A stretch of 64,000 nt of DNA. It comes from Bryoerythrophyllum caledonicum (taxonomy: Eukaryota > Streptophyta > Bryopsida > Pottiales > Pottiaceae). The DNA lies in assembly GCA_963971425.1 (NCBI GenBank), contig OZ020522.1:4624168-4688167 (forward strand). Reading direction: 5' to 3'. Of the stretch, positions 11,422 through 23,396 are shown one piece after another (within the stretch, counting starts at the first letter, position 1; every line of letters starts with the position of its first letter). A program made the translations under genes and the position numbers. Under the pieces are notes generated by a model. That model did not search any database. It worked only from the letters and a program-made list of their open reading frames with translations, and had not been told where the DNA came from.

Positions 11422-12432
11422 ATGAACACGCCCACGCTACCCAATACTACCTCCAAAAAGAAAGTTGGTCTTCCATGGAAGACACCCTGGACAAAGGCCC
11501 CATTAGAGTTTTGGATAAATATCTCAAAAAACAAAGATTTAATTAACAACCTAGATTTAATCTTGGAAAGGTTTCCCAACATAGACAAATCGACCAGTAA
11601 CAACAACATTGACAACAAACTCTCTACAAACTTTTGGAAAAACCCCACAATCACAAGCCCACAAAAAACATGCCTTATCAAATTTCGCACTGGACAATAT
11701 ATGGAAAACGCCCGCAAACAACTCTTCTTTGGAATAGAAAGATTCCAATCCATAACATGCCCAATGTGCACCTCCACGGACCCGGACACATGGCTACACA
11801 TACTTCTTATATGCCGAAACCATCACATACACTCTCTAATCGTAAAATGGCCCAATAAAGCGACATGGAAAATTCGTAAACTAATAAAAACCTCCAATAA
11901 ATCACGATGCTTCACACCCATGAACGTAGAAACCTTCAACAACAAACCAGAAGAAAACACAGACCCTCCATGGCTACTCCCATGCACATGTGGAACCCAA
12001 AGATGTCACTGTAATGCCAAATTTAAGCCAAACATACTATGTGTTAAAGAATTATCATACAAAGACCCCCCATCGGACGACAAAAACACAAACCTTACTA
12101 TCCAATATATTGAATTCAAATATTGTAATGACAAATTTTTTCCACAAACAATTGAAAACAAAATTATTAAGTATCAACCACTTATAAATGACATTGTTGC
12201 CCTAGGCTGGAAGGTTGACCCCCTTATTGTCATCGCCGCTAGAGCCAGAGCCACTACCTTTATCATCTCTATGAAAAATCTCAAAAAAACATTCAATGTT
12301 CCCATTAAACCAATTAAAAAGACATTCACAAAAATCAACACCATGGCTATTCAATATGCAATGTCCTTGCTTATACACAAACAAAAACTTGAAAATAAAC
12401 AACCTCTTCCAGAATCATATGACATCCCTTAA
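11422..12432 (+). pseudogene. Open C-terminal Cys/His domain of LINE copy A ORF2
   Basis: This 336-codon stretch is the longest surviving open frame of copy A. It covers the tail after RNase H: a CPMC...H...C block of the kind that follows RT/RNase H in many LINEs (around residues 113-140), then a second cluster reading CTCGTQRCHC (around 190-200), and a conserved end with GWKVDPLIVIAARARATTF. It is collinear with the end of ORF2 in copy B. The Met at the start is not a natural initiator, because the domain is internal to a polyprotein. Confidence 0.8.
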
Positions 12433-12787
12433 AGACTTCTCAAAGTACACAACTTTCTCATCAAAGTCTTCTCTTGGAATTGGGCCCTGCGGCCTTAGTT
12501 GGTCCTTGGATACTGGTTACTGGATACTAGTCACATAGTGTCTACCTTTGAGAGGGGGGAGTAGTTCCATACTACTAAACCTATGCCCGGTGGACATGGA
12601 TTTAGTAGTGGAATGAAGAGACACTTTACACACTATGCGCACCTCCGGGACCGAAGTTTTTCTTCTTCTAGGCACCACGCCCGCATTTGGACTTGAATTT
12701 ACAAGCACCTCATGGGTATGCATGATCCAAACTAGCACATCGAGGTTGTAATGCCTCTAGAGTTCATTAACAAAGAGTAGTGGCTCC
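12433..12787 (+). other. 3' UTR of LINE copy A, conserved with copy B
   Basis: The block around 12535-12620 (GTGTCTACCTTTGAGAGG, GTAGTTCCAT, AGTAGTGGAATGAA, GACACTTTA) recurs in inverted orientation at about 23397-23505 beside copy B. This confirms the two copies belong to one family with a shared 3' end. Similarity fades after about 12670. No poly(A) tail is evident before the MITE at 12792. Confidence 0.65.
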
Positions 12788-12791
12788 TTAA

Positions 12792-13974
12792 CCCCTAAAG
12801 GACCAGAGTTTCCTTCGGGGGGATTTCTGATTTTGGGCAGGTTGCTAAAATTCGAAAAAAAATCCTTTTTTTTTAATTTCTTTATTATAGATCGCCCCTG
12901 ATAAGAGCTTCGTGGAGGTATTTTTTAAATTTTTTTTGGATTTACGGTTTGGAAGTTAGTACCACCTATTCTCAAAAATGGGGACGCAGGGTAGCCTGGG
13001 CACCCCTGGGAACCAATGAAACACATGTGTGAAAGAGGGGCACAAAGTAAGCAGTAAATAGGGGCACAAAGGGTGGACGGAGGGTGGGGCGGCCCAAATC
13101 AACGGGAAGAATGGTGGAAGGGAAGACCCCACGAATTCCAAGAAAAGGGATAAATAGATTTTTTTTAAAATAGTAATAAGTGCATTGCGGCGGGCGCGGC
13201 AGCTCATGGAAAGTGGCGCATGGCAGGGGCTATGGCGGGGCCCGGGTAATGAAAGAGATGGCACGTGTCAAAAAAAAAGAAAAAAAAAGACACCTCCCTG
13301 TAGTGGCGGGCCACCTCCAAGGAGCTGCGAGGGTCCCGCACAGGGGGAGTGGATGAATGACGTGGCCTTTCATTTCTTGAAGGGTCCCCATTTTGAAGCC
13401 CTGCCCTCACCTATAATATTTGAATAATTCAATAAACTCATTAAAATGAGAGATTTTACCCGTTTTAGAAAAAAAAATTCTAAAATAAGTAAAAAATTAA
13501 ATTCCACATTTCAACTGCAAAGATTTCCAAATTTGTAAATTTGTAGGTAGCAAATAATTTCTCACTTCATTTGTAGTCATTTGCATTGTTTTATACCCCT
13601 TTTCACTAAAGTATTTATTTGAGCATGATGCACTCCTTGAAATGACCTCAAATTTTGCACACACTTAGTTAACATCATATTCTTTGCATTGGTAATGGTC
13701 TCCAACACAATGTAGTGTAAATACTAGAAGATATGCTTAGTCAAAGTGAGCTGACTTTACCGGGCAAGAGGGAAGAAAAACTATTTCTAGCACTTCAAAC
13801 ACTATAATCTTCACATCCATGCGGTGGATTGCAACCACAATTTTATAGGATTGTTATACATGAGTCTATTTTTAGATCTTACGGTTAAAAGTTGAGAATT
13901 CATCTCAAAAATGTGATTATTGCGGCCATGTTTTGGACTAGTTTTTGACAAAAATTGTCAAGGAACTTTAGGGG
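12792..13974 (-). mobile_element. TTAA-flanked MITE, CCCCTAAAG family, copy 2
   Basis: It has TTAA at 12788-12791 and 13975-13978 and the termini CCCCTAAAG / CTTTAGGGG. Its sequence matches the reverse complement of copy 1 along the whole length, including the GC-rich core (about 13300-13400) and the GCGGTGGATTGCAA block. No coding capacity is seen. Two similar-length copies in opposite orientation, about 3.6 kb apart, can also form a large fold-back. Confidence 0.8.
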
Positions 13975-13978
13975 TTAA

Positions 13979-15590
13979 CTTCCAAAAATGATGTGAACAT
14001 GCCATGATATTTTGAGCGTAACTATTGCGCTAACAACACCAACAATTCCCTCAAAATAACAATTCTAACAAACTATAAATTTTGATGAACATTCTTATAT
14101 CATGACTTATAACGTTATGAGTTGACACCATAGGAAAATCCCGAAACCTTCAGAAGTTTCTTTCAAAGGGCTCTTGGGAATTTAGGGGTGAATCAATTAG
14201 GTCAATGTTTCAATAGAGAGATTGCTTTTAGAATCATCCAAAGTTTTGGTAAAATATCAATCTTATGATTAAATAAGATGCCAATCTTGTGATCAAATTA
14301 GATACCTATCTTATGATTAAATAAGATACCAATATTATGGTTAAATATGACACTATTGTACTAGTTTATTTTTTGAAGATTCAAAGGTGGTTACCAAATA
14401 ATTCATAAATCCAAGTTGTACCAAATATAACCCTCTAAAAGACGAAGTGTCCATGTAGGGAACAAATGAGATTTGGGCAAGTTTATAAAGATCAAATTTT
14501 GAATACTTCATTTTGAAATTTTTATTGAGAACAATTTTTTGATAAGCTTTGTAATGTATCTTTATTTTATTTGTTGGAGTTATAAAGAAAAAGTTACGGC
14601 ACTTCAAACATCAAAAGCTTAACTTTTTGGCAGTTGAGCAGGGTATTGTAGAGCTAAAAACACGCAATTAAGCAATTATGCACTTGGCCAAGTGCGCTAA
14701 TTGGAGCTCAATAATAACAAGATTTTGAGCGGAAATATGTTTTGAAAAAAATTAAATTAGGAAATCCCTATATCTTCTTTGTTATGTTTTTGTAACAATT
14801 TCATTAAATATTGGTTTCTTGATGTGTACATAAGTGAATATTTTTCACTATTATGCATAATATATGATTATGGCATTTTGTTCTAATTCCATGTACAAAA
14901 TTACATTGACCATGTATTTATAAGAACCTATTTATAAACATTTTGTTTCATGAGATGATTTTCAGTGTCGTGCTACAAATACAATTTGTTTTAGGAGATA
15001 TAATGATAATGTACGCAATACAATGATAAAGTGTGTGGTTTAGCACTGTATATTTATTATATATATATATATATACATACAGAATATAAATATTAAATAC
15101 TTCAAATATCATATGCTATAATTAAACATACCATCTCTAAAGCGAACATATGAATCACACTATACTAGTCACCTAAACATCATGTATGCTCAGGTACGGT
15201 ATGGCTCAAGAGTCTTCATCATCTTGTGGCGAAGCGACTCCCGCAACGACTCCCATAACGTGTTCCATGGCCACAATACTAGCTTTGACGTCACCTCCAC
15301 GGCGCTCCACCAACCGTACTGCTCCCAAGGATAACGTTGACTGGAAGCGATGGTGCCAAGATGCCACACGCAAGCAACTTCACCATGATCACAACACATA
15401 TATAATTATCAATACGGTGTATGCCTCTGTATAATGAAAGACAACATCCAACTCTTTCTTTCTTAAAATTCACATCGTAAATTGTTTCTTACATGAACTA
15501 TGTATGGTGGTTGAAAAACCTAGGTCTCATAAAATTATGAGCATCAAACCAGGTTTGATAACACAATCACGGATATTGAGCTAAACGTTA
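13979..15590. other. AT-rich region without recognisable genes
   Basis: It contains a small direct-repeat patch near 14255-14345 built on TGATTAAATAAGAT units, a TA dinucleotide run near 15056-15075, and a segment at about 14660-14690 (ACGCAATTAAGCAATTATGC) that reappears inverted near 21010-21040, pointing to a dispersed repeat. Short ORFs such as 14353-14607 and 15186-15434 have no recognisable domain. Confidence 0.5.
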
Positions 15591-15594
15591 CAGG

Positions 15595-15934
15595 TTAGTG
15601 GAGGACACTATATACGGTCACGTATTTTACCCTTAACCATATATAGATTCTACAACAAACACCTTTTATTTGGAAGTTATTTCAATATCTAAACCCTAAC
15701 ATGCTCAAATACAACACCATACATGTTGAATACATGGCAATTTTCTAGCTTCGCAAGCATGTACTAGGAGGTGTAATATTGATCTAAGTCATAAGTGTCA
15801 TATGTCGTTACATTGGGCTCAATACAAATACAAACTCTTGTAACTATCATATACATCAATTCTTACACCTTGTAAGAAAAATACACAAAAACATCAAGTT
15901 GGAACCCAAATGTGGCTTCCTTGACCTTTAAAGG
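15595..15934 (+). mobile_element. Degraded TTAA-type MITE related to the element at 39479-39805
   Basis: Shared blocks with 39479-39805 include TATACGGTCAC, a GGGCTCAA(T/C)ACAAATACAA block, CACCTTGTA and AATGTGGCTTC. The right end reads GACCTTTAAAGG followed by TTAA at 15935-15938. The left border is eroded (GGTTAGTGG) and its exact start is uncertain. Confidence 0.55.
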
Positions 15935-16189
15935 TTAATCCCTAATTTTTAAGACTCTTTAAAATGTCAAATTTTGAAAACGGTAGTTGCAATTTTTTTT
16001 CTTACTAGATGAAAACGCACCTAAAAAGTTCAAATCCGAAGTTGGAATTCAATTTTTTTTAATTTTGGGAGATATTAACTCACAATGAAATGAATTTGCC
16101 CAAATTACAATTTCATCCATAGTGGATAAAAAACAATGATACATATGAAAAACAATGACACGGACAAAAAAATGTGACGCGGATGAAAA

Positions 16190-16330
16190 ATCTTGATGGG
16201 GATGAAAATAGAAAAAGAGGATGATAACCAGCGGATGAAAACCACAGTAGATGGAAAACCACAATGGATGAAAATGTGGATTAAAAAAGAGGATGAAAAA
16301 AAGAGGATGGAAAACAATGGAAATGCCAAA
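16190..16330 (+). repeat. GATGAAAA-type purine-rich degenerate repeat
   Basis: Irregular reiteration of GGATGAAAA / GATGGAAAA variants produces spurious ORFs on both strands. There is no coding signal. Confidence 0.6.
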
Positions 16331-16799
16331 AAAATTCAAATTGGAATGGAAACTAAGCTTCATAAACTTCATTTCATTAGTTGGACTCAATATCAAAAAA
16401 TATCATTTTAATGACTCAAATTCAGATTTGGTGCTGGAGCTAGAATCTAGGAAATCGGAAGAATTTCTGCAAATCTTCACTGCGTTGAATTCAGCAACTT
16501 TTGACGATTTTTAGAAAAAAGAGAAAAAATGAAAAAAATCTGAAAAAAATGCGAATGATACCTCCAAAGTCAATCTACAAGGGAAAAAATTTCAAGCTGT
16601 TTTGCATTGTCAAAAATGAGTTATAGGCGTTTCCGTTTTGCCCAAATCTATGGAAAAAAATCTTTTTTTTTTCTTCCCTTTACACCGTAGCAACTCCAGA
16701 TGATTTGCCGGGCAGGGTATCATCACAACAAGGTATCAGCAAGGCAGGGTACCATCCGGGTATCCTGGTGGTGGACTAAGGACGTGAGGGGTGTGCGTA

Positions 16800-17160
16800 C
16801 GCAGGGAGTTTTAGAGGGAGAGGGAGAGACAACGAGCGCAAGGGGATGGAGAGAGAGGGTTAGAGTTAGAAGGAGAGGTGAGATTAGAAGTAGAAGAGAG
16901 AGATAGGGTTCTGAGGAGGCGTGAGGTGGTGGCTAGGAGGGAGGGAAGGTGGGTGAGGGCGAGGAAGTCGACAACAGGCGAGGACGACAAAGAAGACGAC
17001 CAAGTGAAGACGGCGAGGAAGATGACCAAGCAAGGACGGCGAGGAGAATGACCAAGCGGAGAGCAAGACGACCACGCGGAGAGCAAGACGACCACGCGGA
17101 GAGCAAGACGACCAAGTGAGGAGGAAGACGACCAAGCAGGGACGGGGCGGCTGCTCAAGC
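16800..17160 (+). repeat. Purine-rich tract and 20-bp minisatellite
   Basis: 16810-16920 is GA-rich. From 17050 a 20-bp unit (GACCACGCGGAGAGCAAGAC) repeats about four times, to 17129, with variants before and after. The long Ser/Leu/Arg ORF on the minus strand is a by-product of this composition. Confidence 0.7.
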
Positions 17161-17237
17161 TACGCCGCAACAACTCGTGGCTGTTGTTTGGATTTAGGTC
17201 GTGCAGGTTTAGCACGAGGAGCATAAACAGCAGCCAG

Positions 17238-18654
17238 CACTATAAGAAATCCCTGATTTTTGTGACGTTAGCTGTGATCGAGTGTGTTTCTCAAAACATA
17301 GTTTTGCAAACGGGCCGAGCCTTGGGCTCTCGGATTCTGGTGGATGTTGCACCAAACATGGAAAAATTGGCGGAAAAACGAAGAGATGTTAGCATAAACG
17401 TATTTGTTTTGCGGGACGTCCTAGTGAACATAGTCATGTTTTAGACAACGTCCTCAGAAAGGTGACAATGCCACGTCGGCAAGGGGGTTTCAACTTTACT
17501 GTGAGTAACTTCGAGATTGTTACTGCAACCTCCCGTAAAACACTGCCCAACGGTTAAAACACAATGGAGATGGGCTGACCCCTACAAAAATAAAAACGTG
17601 GATGTCGTTACTGACGTCACAAAAAATGTGGATGTCCTTACTGACATCACAAAAAACATGTTTGAGCCACGTAGGCAACGTAGAAATTGGCTTCTTTTAA
17701 AAATGTTTGTGCCACGTAGGCAAGGTTGAAATCAGCTGCCACGTAGGCAAAGAGGATGTTGAAACAGACGTCTGGATGGACGTCTACTGTGACATTTTAA
17801 TGTTTATGCTAACACGAGGCTAACACCATGACAAATCCAATAATCCCATATGGATTGTCATCACTTGTGCATCCCATTGTATATATATGTAAGGCCTTCT
17901 CTCCTATCTCATCACACTTGAATCAAGAGTGATTCACTTTCATCCATCTATTTGGATGAATTTGAATTACCCTTGAAATTTAAAGTGATATGGTACTTTT
18001 TGATGACATGGCGCTTCTTTTTGGTGACATGGCGCTTCTTTTTGGTGACATGGCACTTGCTTTTGCTGACCTGGTGCTTGCTTTTGGTGACCTCCATCTC
18101 AACAAACGCCACAGAAAACGTCATAACAAACGTCACAGAAAACGTCATAACGAACGTCACAGAAAACATACCGTGTTAGAAATGACGTCCCAGTTTATAC
18201 TGTCCACAATTAATTATGCATTAAACTATGCTGATTGGACATGCCACGTCATATTTTAAAAAGTGACACGTCATATTTTAAAGGTGCCACGTCATAAAAT
18301 GGCGGGTCCACGTATGCAAGCCTAGTCACAATCGTATGCCACGTCATGCGCCACATCATGGGCCACATTACCAAGGGCCCGGATGAAAAAGTTGGGGATG
18401 TGGCACTGCCCGTCCATGTGGCGATGACGTGGACGCGACGTGGCAGCCACATGGCAGATTTTTAACACCTTCAACCCCCAAGTTTTTGTAACATTTTAAA
18501 AAACGTGGGCCTGTTTTTTGAGATTTTAGCATGTTTTTCGCATGTCAATTATAACGGATTTTTTTGGACGTCAACGTTGACGTGCCGGATGCTGCACAAA
18601 ACATAATTGCACGTTAGCTGCCCTTTCACAAAAAAACACGGGTTTCTTATAGTG
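17238..18654 (+). mobile_element. Non-autonomous CACTA element, copy 1
   Basis: Termini are CACTATAAGAAA and TTTCTTATAGTG, flanked by the 3-bp direct duplication CAG (17235-17237, 18655-18657), diagnostic of CACTA/En-Spm. No transposase is encoded. The interior has GACGTC/ACGTGGCA-type subterminal motifs, a roughly 23-bp repeat around GGTGACATGGC (18000-18100) and a 24-bp repeat around AACGTCACAGAAAACGTCAT (18108-18170). A near-full-length copy lies inverted at 36827-38218. Confidence 0.9.
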
Positions 18655-19079
18655 CAGTTGCGAGGTGCAGCAACCTAGTTACGAGGTGCACCAGCCTAGT
18701 TGCGTGGAGCAACAACCTAACATCCCATGGCGAAACCCTAACACCCTAACACCTCATGCTTGAAACCCTAACACACCATGGACACCACTATCCTGGCTCC
18801 ACTTGAAACCCTAACCACCTAAGACACCTCCGCGTACGCACATCCTTGAGGTCAGTTTTCCAAACATGGAAACGGCCGCGCCGCCAGAATTAGGGTGTTA
18901 GAAATTAGGGTTTCCAGATCTGGGATCTCCAGATCTAGGGTTTGGTGTAAAAAGAACATTTTAAACCAAGTTAGACATTTTCACACATGTTGAGCACTTA
19001 TATTCTTCATAAAACCAGAGATCTTCGGTTTTTTTTTTAAATTTCTTTTAACCATAATATGTGGTGAAAACCTTATTAT
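18655..19079. other. CCCTAA-like interspersed repeats and AT-rich spacer
   Basis: 18690-18830 contains scattered AAACCCTAACA units resembling degenerate plant telomere sequence but not in tandem register. Nothing coding is visible. Confidence 0.4.
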
Positions 19080-19548
19080 CCGTTTGGATTATCACACTAC
19101 AACATACTTTGTTCACAAAAAAATAAAACGTGAAATGGTAATTTTTCAAAAGATTTTAACTTCCACTCCTTGCACAATTGTTTTGAATATGCTACACTCC
19201 GTTTCTATGCCTAAAAATTGGTGAATATAAAACCAACATGATGCTGAACACAACTGTAAACAAATTAGACCTTGTGTAGTGCAAAGATTTGATACCAAGT
19301 GAAGTCAAAGTTTGTTGACCTACAAAATGCAAGAAAGAAAATGAACCATTTTCTAAATTTCAGATACTATGTTTCTATCCGTGCGGTGGATTGCAGCATA
19401 AAAGTATGGTGACTTTATATAGATGCATGGTTTGAGATCTTACGGTTGGAAGTCCAAAATGAGACGTCAAAATTTGATGCTTTTGCCACTATTTGGTTGT
19501 GGCAATTTTGGGGTGTTTTCTTGATGAAAAAACGCTTGGGATTTTAGG
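19080..19548 (-). mobile_element. Terminal fragment of a TTAA-type MITE
   Basis: The right end reads TTTTAGGGG followed by TTAA (19549-19552). Internal blocks GCGGTGGATTGCA and GATCTTACGGTT(A/G) match copies 1 and 2 of the CCCCTAAAG family. 19100-19260 also matches, inverted, the segment at 22270-22440. The left terminus was not found, so this is a partial or diverged copy. Confidence 0.55.
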
Positions 19549-19950
19549 GGTTAATTCCAGCGGATGCTTATGTTCATTGAAATTTCAATATGCATATGCC
19601 CTTCATAACAGGTTTTTGGAGGTATTCAATTTATCGTATTTGCAATCATGGTTTGAAAGTTAGTTCATACCTAATAATGGAGACTTATGAGTTTTGTTAG
19701 AAGTCTCTATTGTTGTTAAAATTTTCCATACACGTAAAGGAAAAAATAAAACTTTTAGAATTGACTAGAAAATAATTATTGTCTTTTGTGTGAATTGAAA
19801 TTCTAAATCAAAGTCAAATGTTTCCTAGCAAGGGATTGGAAAAAACTTTACCTTCTCTAGTACAGAAAACTTATAAATCTTCAAAGCATTCCTTTTTGAT
19901 ATATTGGATAACTATGTTTTGGATACTTTTGTCTTCGTAGAGGAAGACCA

Positions 19951-20187
19951 TTGAATCAAGCGGTGCGTGGGGCGCAACGACCGGAACACAACCATGTTCA
20001 GGAACGAGTCGAACAAGGGGCAGGGGATGAAGTTAATCACGACCTTTTTCCACCATTCAATCCACAATCTGATAACCATTGTGGGCAATTTGTAGCCTTA
20101 AGCGTTGATAGAGCTGAGGTTGAAGGTGGTGTACCATTCTATGTAGGGAAGGTGATTGAAGATGGGATAAATCGAAGGAATCATTAA
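19951..20187 (+). pseudogene. Coding fragment, unassigned
   Basis: The ORF contains FVALSVDRAEVEGGVPFYVG followed by KVIEDG. This resembles the short beta-rich module (FVAV...PFxIGKV) seen near the C-terminus of some plant transposon-derived proteins. Downstream sequence to about 20500 still looks weakly coding but carries several stops. Function and full extent are unknown. Confidence 0.3.
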
Positions 20188-20189
20188 AT

Positions 20190-22043
20190 AAAGGTTTGTT
20201 GGTAGTGGCCCATCATGCTAGGGGAAAATGTTGACAAAACAAGGCGCACCGCACAACGGTATGCAAATTGCATGGATACATTCTAGGAGTCCTCATGTGG
20301 ACCCACAGCTGGATAGAGAATGAGGCATGCAATTTTTTATGGATAGAGAAAGAACGATGACTGGCGCTTTCCGGACGAAAAGGCAAAATGTATTCGGATC
20401 GCAAGTTGAAAGCAAGATTTGAATCCTTCGGTCGGCTAAGGCTTACATATTAGAATATATTGCAATGCAAACCGAAGCAATTGACAACGACCAGTTGCAA
20501 ACAACTTTGAATGATATGTAGTAGAGGAGGATACTACAATGAGTGTATGATAATTGTAAGGGTAATGTAAGACGTTTGGTGACAAATTACCAATAAATCC
20601 AAGAGGTTTTTTCCATTGATTGATTACATCACCAAGTACAAGAATATACGCATTATATTAATTTCCTTCCTCTTATGTAATCATGTTCCATGTGTAATAT
20701 ATTCATATCGATTGCCATTTATTGTATAATGTTCAAGTTTACATAATTGCATATTTTGTACAGTACTTGACAAGCTTCTTTCCAAAAACATAATGCTGAA
20801 TATGAAACAAATATTCATCAAATTCTAACCAAGTTCCATATTGAATTTGTCAAAAATGCCAAAAAAAAGCTTGTTGAATTAACATTTCTAGTTATACGGA
20901 AAATTGTTCCTAGATCTTAAATTTTATTTTTAAAAACAAGAATTAAAAAAAACAAATTGGGTTTTTTCAACGCATTGGCCGCCATTGTTACTAAGTGCAC
21001 TTTTAAAAGGCAAGTGCATAATTGCTTAATTGCGTGTTTAAATAGTACCATTGTAAAGGTAAATAGTGCAAGTTTTTGAATTAGACAACAGTGAAAAAAG
21101 AAGTTATGGTAGCACTCATTGATTTCACTTAAAAATGCATAGAAATTAAATATTTCGTTTTTCCAAATTTCACTTTTCCTTCGAAGGGGATAAGGCATGA
21201 TGCTTTCATCTACCATTCATATTAGATATTTGGACGTTATTTATTGAATATAAAAATGATATAGTTCTGCAACGGAAATGGTTGCATTCTATACCGCCAG
21301 TCATTGCAAGACCTTCTCCCTTATCCTATTAAACTCTTCTAGTACTTGTGAATTTTGGCATGCAATGATCAAACACAAGGTAGGACATAGCAATGTGAAA
21401 TGGAAAAATATCATGTTATTTTGAGTCAAAGATCAATGATCTTGTCCAAGTAGGGAAGGAAAAACCATATTCCACTCTTCAAATGCATGTATCATACAAT
21501 TAGTGCGGTCAAAGTTTACAAAATATTTTTAGTGCCTTTAAATAATAGTTAACTTGAAGATTCTATAGTTGAAATGAGTTAGAATTTGTTTGAATGAGTT
21601 CCATAGCTTCTAATCTTACAATAGTTACAATAGCTTGTATTAATGTTGAGCAAGATCCAATGGCATACGAAAAATACAAATTTAGATCATTATTGCTCAT
21701 ATGACATGCTTGAGAAGTTGCAAATTGGTCACATACCGTAGCCAAACCCCTCATATGGCTTTGATCAATTCAAAAAAGGCATGTGGGAATTATTAAGTGA
21801 AGATGCTAAAATTGAAAAAGGAATCAATTAACACAATTTGCTACATAGGAAGACATCTATGGAGAGCGAGGCTTAAAAAAGTCTTTCTCTTTGGTAGAGC
21901 ATGCATGAAGAACTTAATTTGGAGCCCCAAGGTATTGGGTTCATACCCCATGGTATCAACATATGTTAAATACTGTAATCTTTGATTTCCAACCAAAAAT
22001 CGTTTTTTTCTTATCCTAAAGCCAAACAACCTTTTCCCAAATT
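20190..22043. other. AT-rich region, mainly unrecognised repeats
   Basis: No gene is seen. A block near 21000-21040 is the inverted counterpart of about 14660-14690. The remaining short ORFs (for example 20917-21216, 21563-21754) show no domain features. Confidence 0.4.
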
Positions 22044-22047
22044 GACC

Positions 22048-22450
22048 CCTAAATTTTTGTGACAATTCCCTACAAAAAACTCATAAAAAATTGTAGATTC
22101 TAATCCAATGAGAAAAGAAGGAACACAAACTTTTACTTTCAGTTCTACCCGTTGGATCTCAATCAAGACTTATCAAGTAATGTACTCACAAATTTAATTA
22201 CTAAGTTTCATATACTTTGACCGTACGGATTGAAATATTATAGTGTTTAAAGATGAGAGAATGGTTCATTTTCTTCACTACATAAGGTCTAAATTTAATA
22301 CCATCATGTCAAGCATGATATTAGTTCATTTCACACCAACTTTTAGAAGTAGAGAAGGGGTGTAGCATTTTCAAAACATTGTGCTAGGAGTGGAGGTTCA
22401 AATTTTGCCAATTCACGTTACATTCCTTTTGTGAACTAAATATATTTTAT
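22048..22450 (+). mobile_element. Terminal fragment of a TTAA-type MITE
   Basis: It starts CCCCTAAATTTTTGTGAC after TTGA (a one-base variant of TTAA, 22044-22047). The interior (GTGTAGCATTTTCAAAACATTGT and neighbours) is the inverted match of 19100-19260. No right end was located. Confidence 0.45.
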
Positions 22451-22499
22451 AATGAGAATCCAAGTGGACCGGCCCTACAAAAGAAATAGCTGGTGTGAG

Positions 22500-22993
22500 A
22501 CAGAGAAGTGGTGGGAGTATTTGTGGCAGAGGAAGGTGGGGGTGGTGTTAGAGGGCCTCTATGTCAAGCCAAAGGCGAAGGCCATGAGCCTCTCCATCGG
22601 GGTCTGCACATTGTGCCGGCGCCGGACATGGTTTTTCTCCGCCCACAAGATGGCGCCGCTGCTCCACCCGTTGCAGGACAGAACAAAACAGTACAGGACA
22701 TGCATGTAGAGAACAAGGAGAGCAATGTTAAGAGTTGATTGATGAAGTCGAGTGCTGTATGTTTTTCCCAGATTTCTCCGTCCAGTCCTCTTGTAGTAAG
22801 CTTGAGAAGATGTTACTAGGTCGTTCAAGAGGTCACACAATGCTCTTGACAAGGTAGCCAAGTTTGATAGTTTTTCACAAGATCTACAGTAATCACATTC
22901 ATCGAGGAATTTCCCTAGACAATTAGTAGAAATCCTATACTTTGCAATCCAGTTGAGCATAAACTGAGGAGGACCTAAGGTAGAGGCACCCAA
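22500..22993. other. GC-richer scraps of possible coding origin
   Basis: Plus-strand 22508-22738 and minus-strand 22993-22750 are locally GC-richer and give short frames (for example DMVFLRPQDGAAAPPVAGQN on plus) without recognisable domains. They may be captured exon fragments or old transposon coding sequence. No product can be named. Confidence 0.2.
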
Positions 22994-23396
22994 TTCCGAT
23001 CACTTAAGCTAGTTCGGGACTCAAGTGACATTGTATGTCAAAAACATTTATGTAGGAAGATGCGGAATTAGAAATGAAACTCAACAAATATTTTTTCAAA
23101 TTTAATCCCAAAGATTTGGAATTGATAATGAATTTAAAAGCCCGTAAAACCACCGGAGCCCATAATCAAACTCTAGAGTAGGTGAGATTTGGTGCCCTCC
23201 CTTACCCAATGCCGATAAGTGAGAGTGAGTAATAGAGAGAAGACATGCCATGGATAACCAGCTCATGGAGAGTACCCAATACCAACCGGTCTTGTTTGAC
23301 TTTCGAGGCAATGCCACCAATGAGAGCGCAATTTAGGTGGAGCAACCCAAGATTGCACAGAAGAAGAATAACGCCGTTCACCTGAGGGAGCCGGCG

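Larger units (their letters stand above)
1495..12787 (+). mobile_element. LINE copy A: 5'-truncated, heavily decayed non-LTR retrotransposon
   Basis: Translated pieces along the plus strand match, in order, the ORF2 of the better-preserved minus-strand copy at 23.1-30.6 kb: endonuclease (about 1500-1800), reverse transcriptase (2690-3815 and 7717-8046), linker (9202-9700), pre-RNase H and RNase H (10150-11395) and the Cys/His tail (11422-12432). A conserved 3' UTR follows. The copy begins inside the endonuclease domain, so ORF1 and the 2A leader are missing; such 5' truncation is typical of LINE insertion. It is interrupted by a 3.9 kb element (3819-7711) and a TTAA MITE (8051-9197). Many stops and frameshifts show it is dead and older than both insertions. 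Confidence 0.85.

Noticed and set aside
16811..17224. 137-codon Ser/Leu-rich minus-strand ORF
   Set aside because: Produced by a purine-rich tract and a 20-bp minisatellite; no conserved features.
17952..18259. Overlapping small ORFs on both strands in the CACTA element, repeated at 37246-37509
   Set aside because: They arise from short tandem repeats whose period keeps frames open; no transposase motifs.
18690..18960. Interstitial telomere array
   Set aside because: AAACCCTAACA units are scattered and irregular rather than tandem TTTAGGG repeats.
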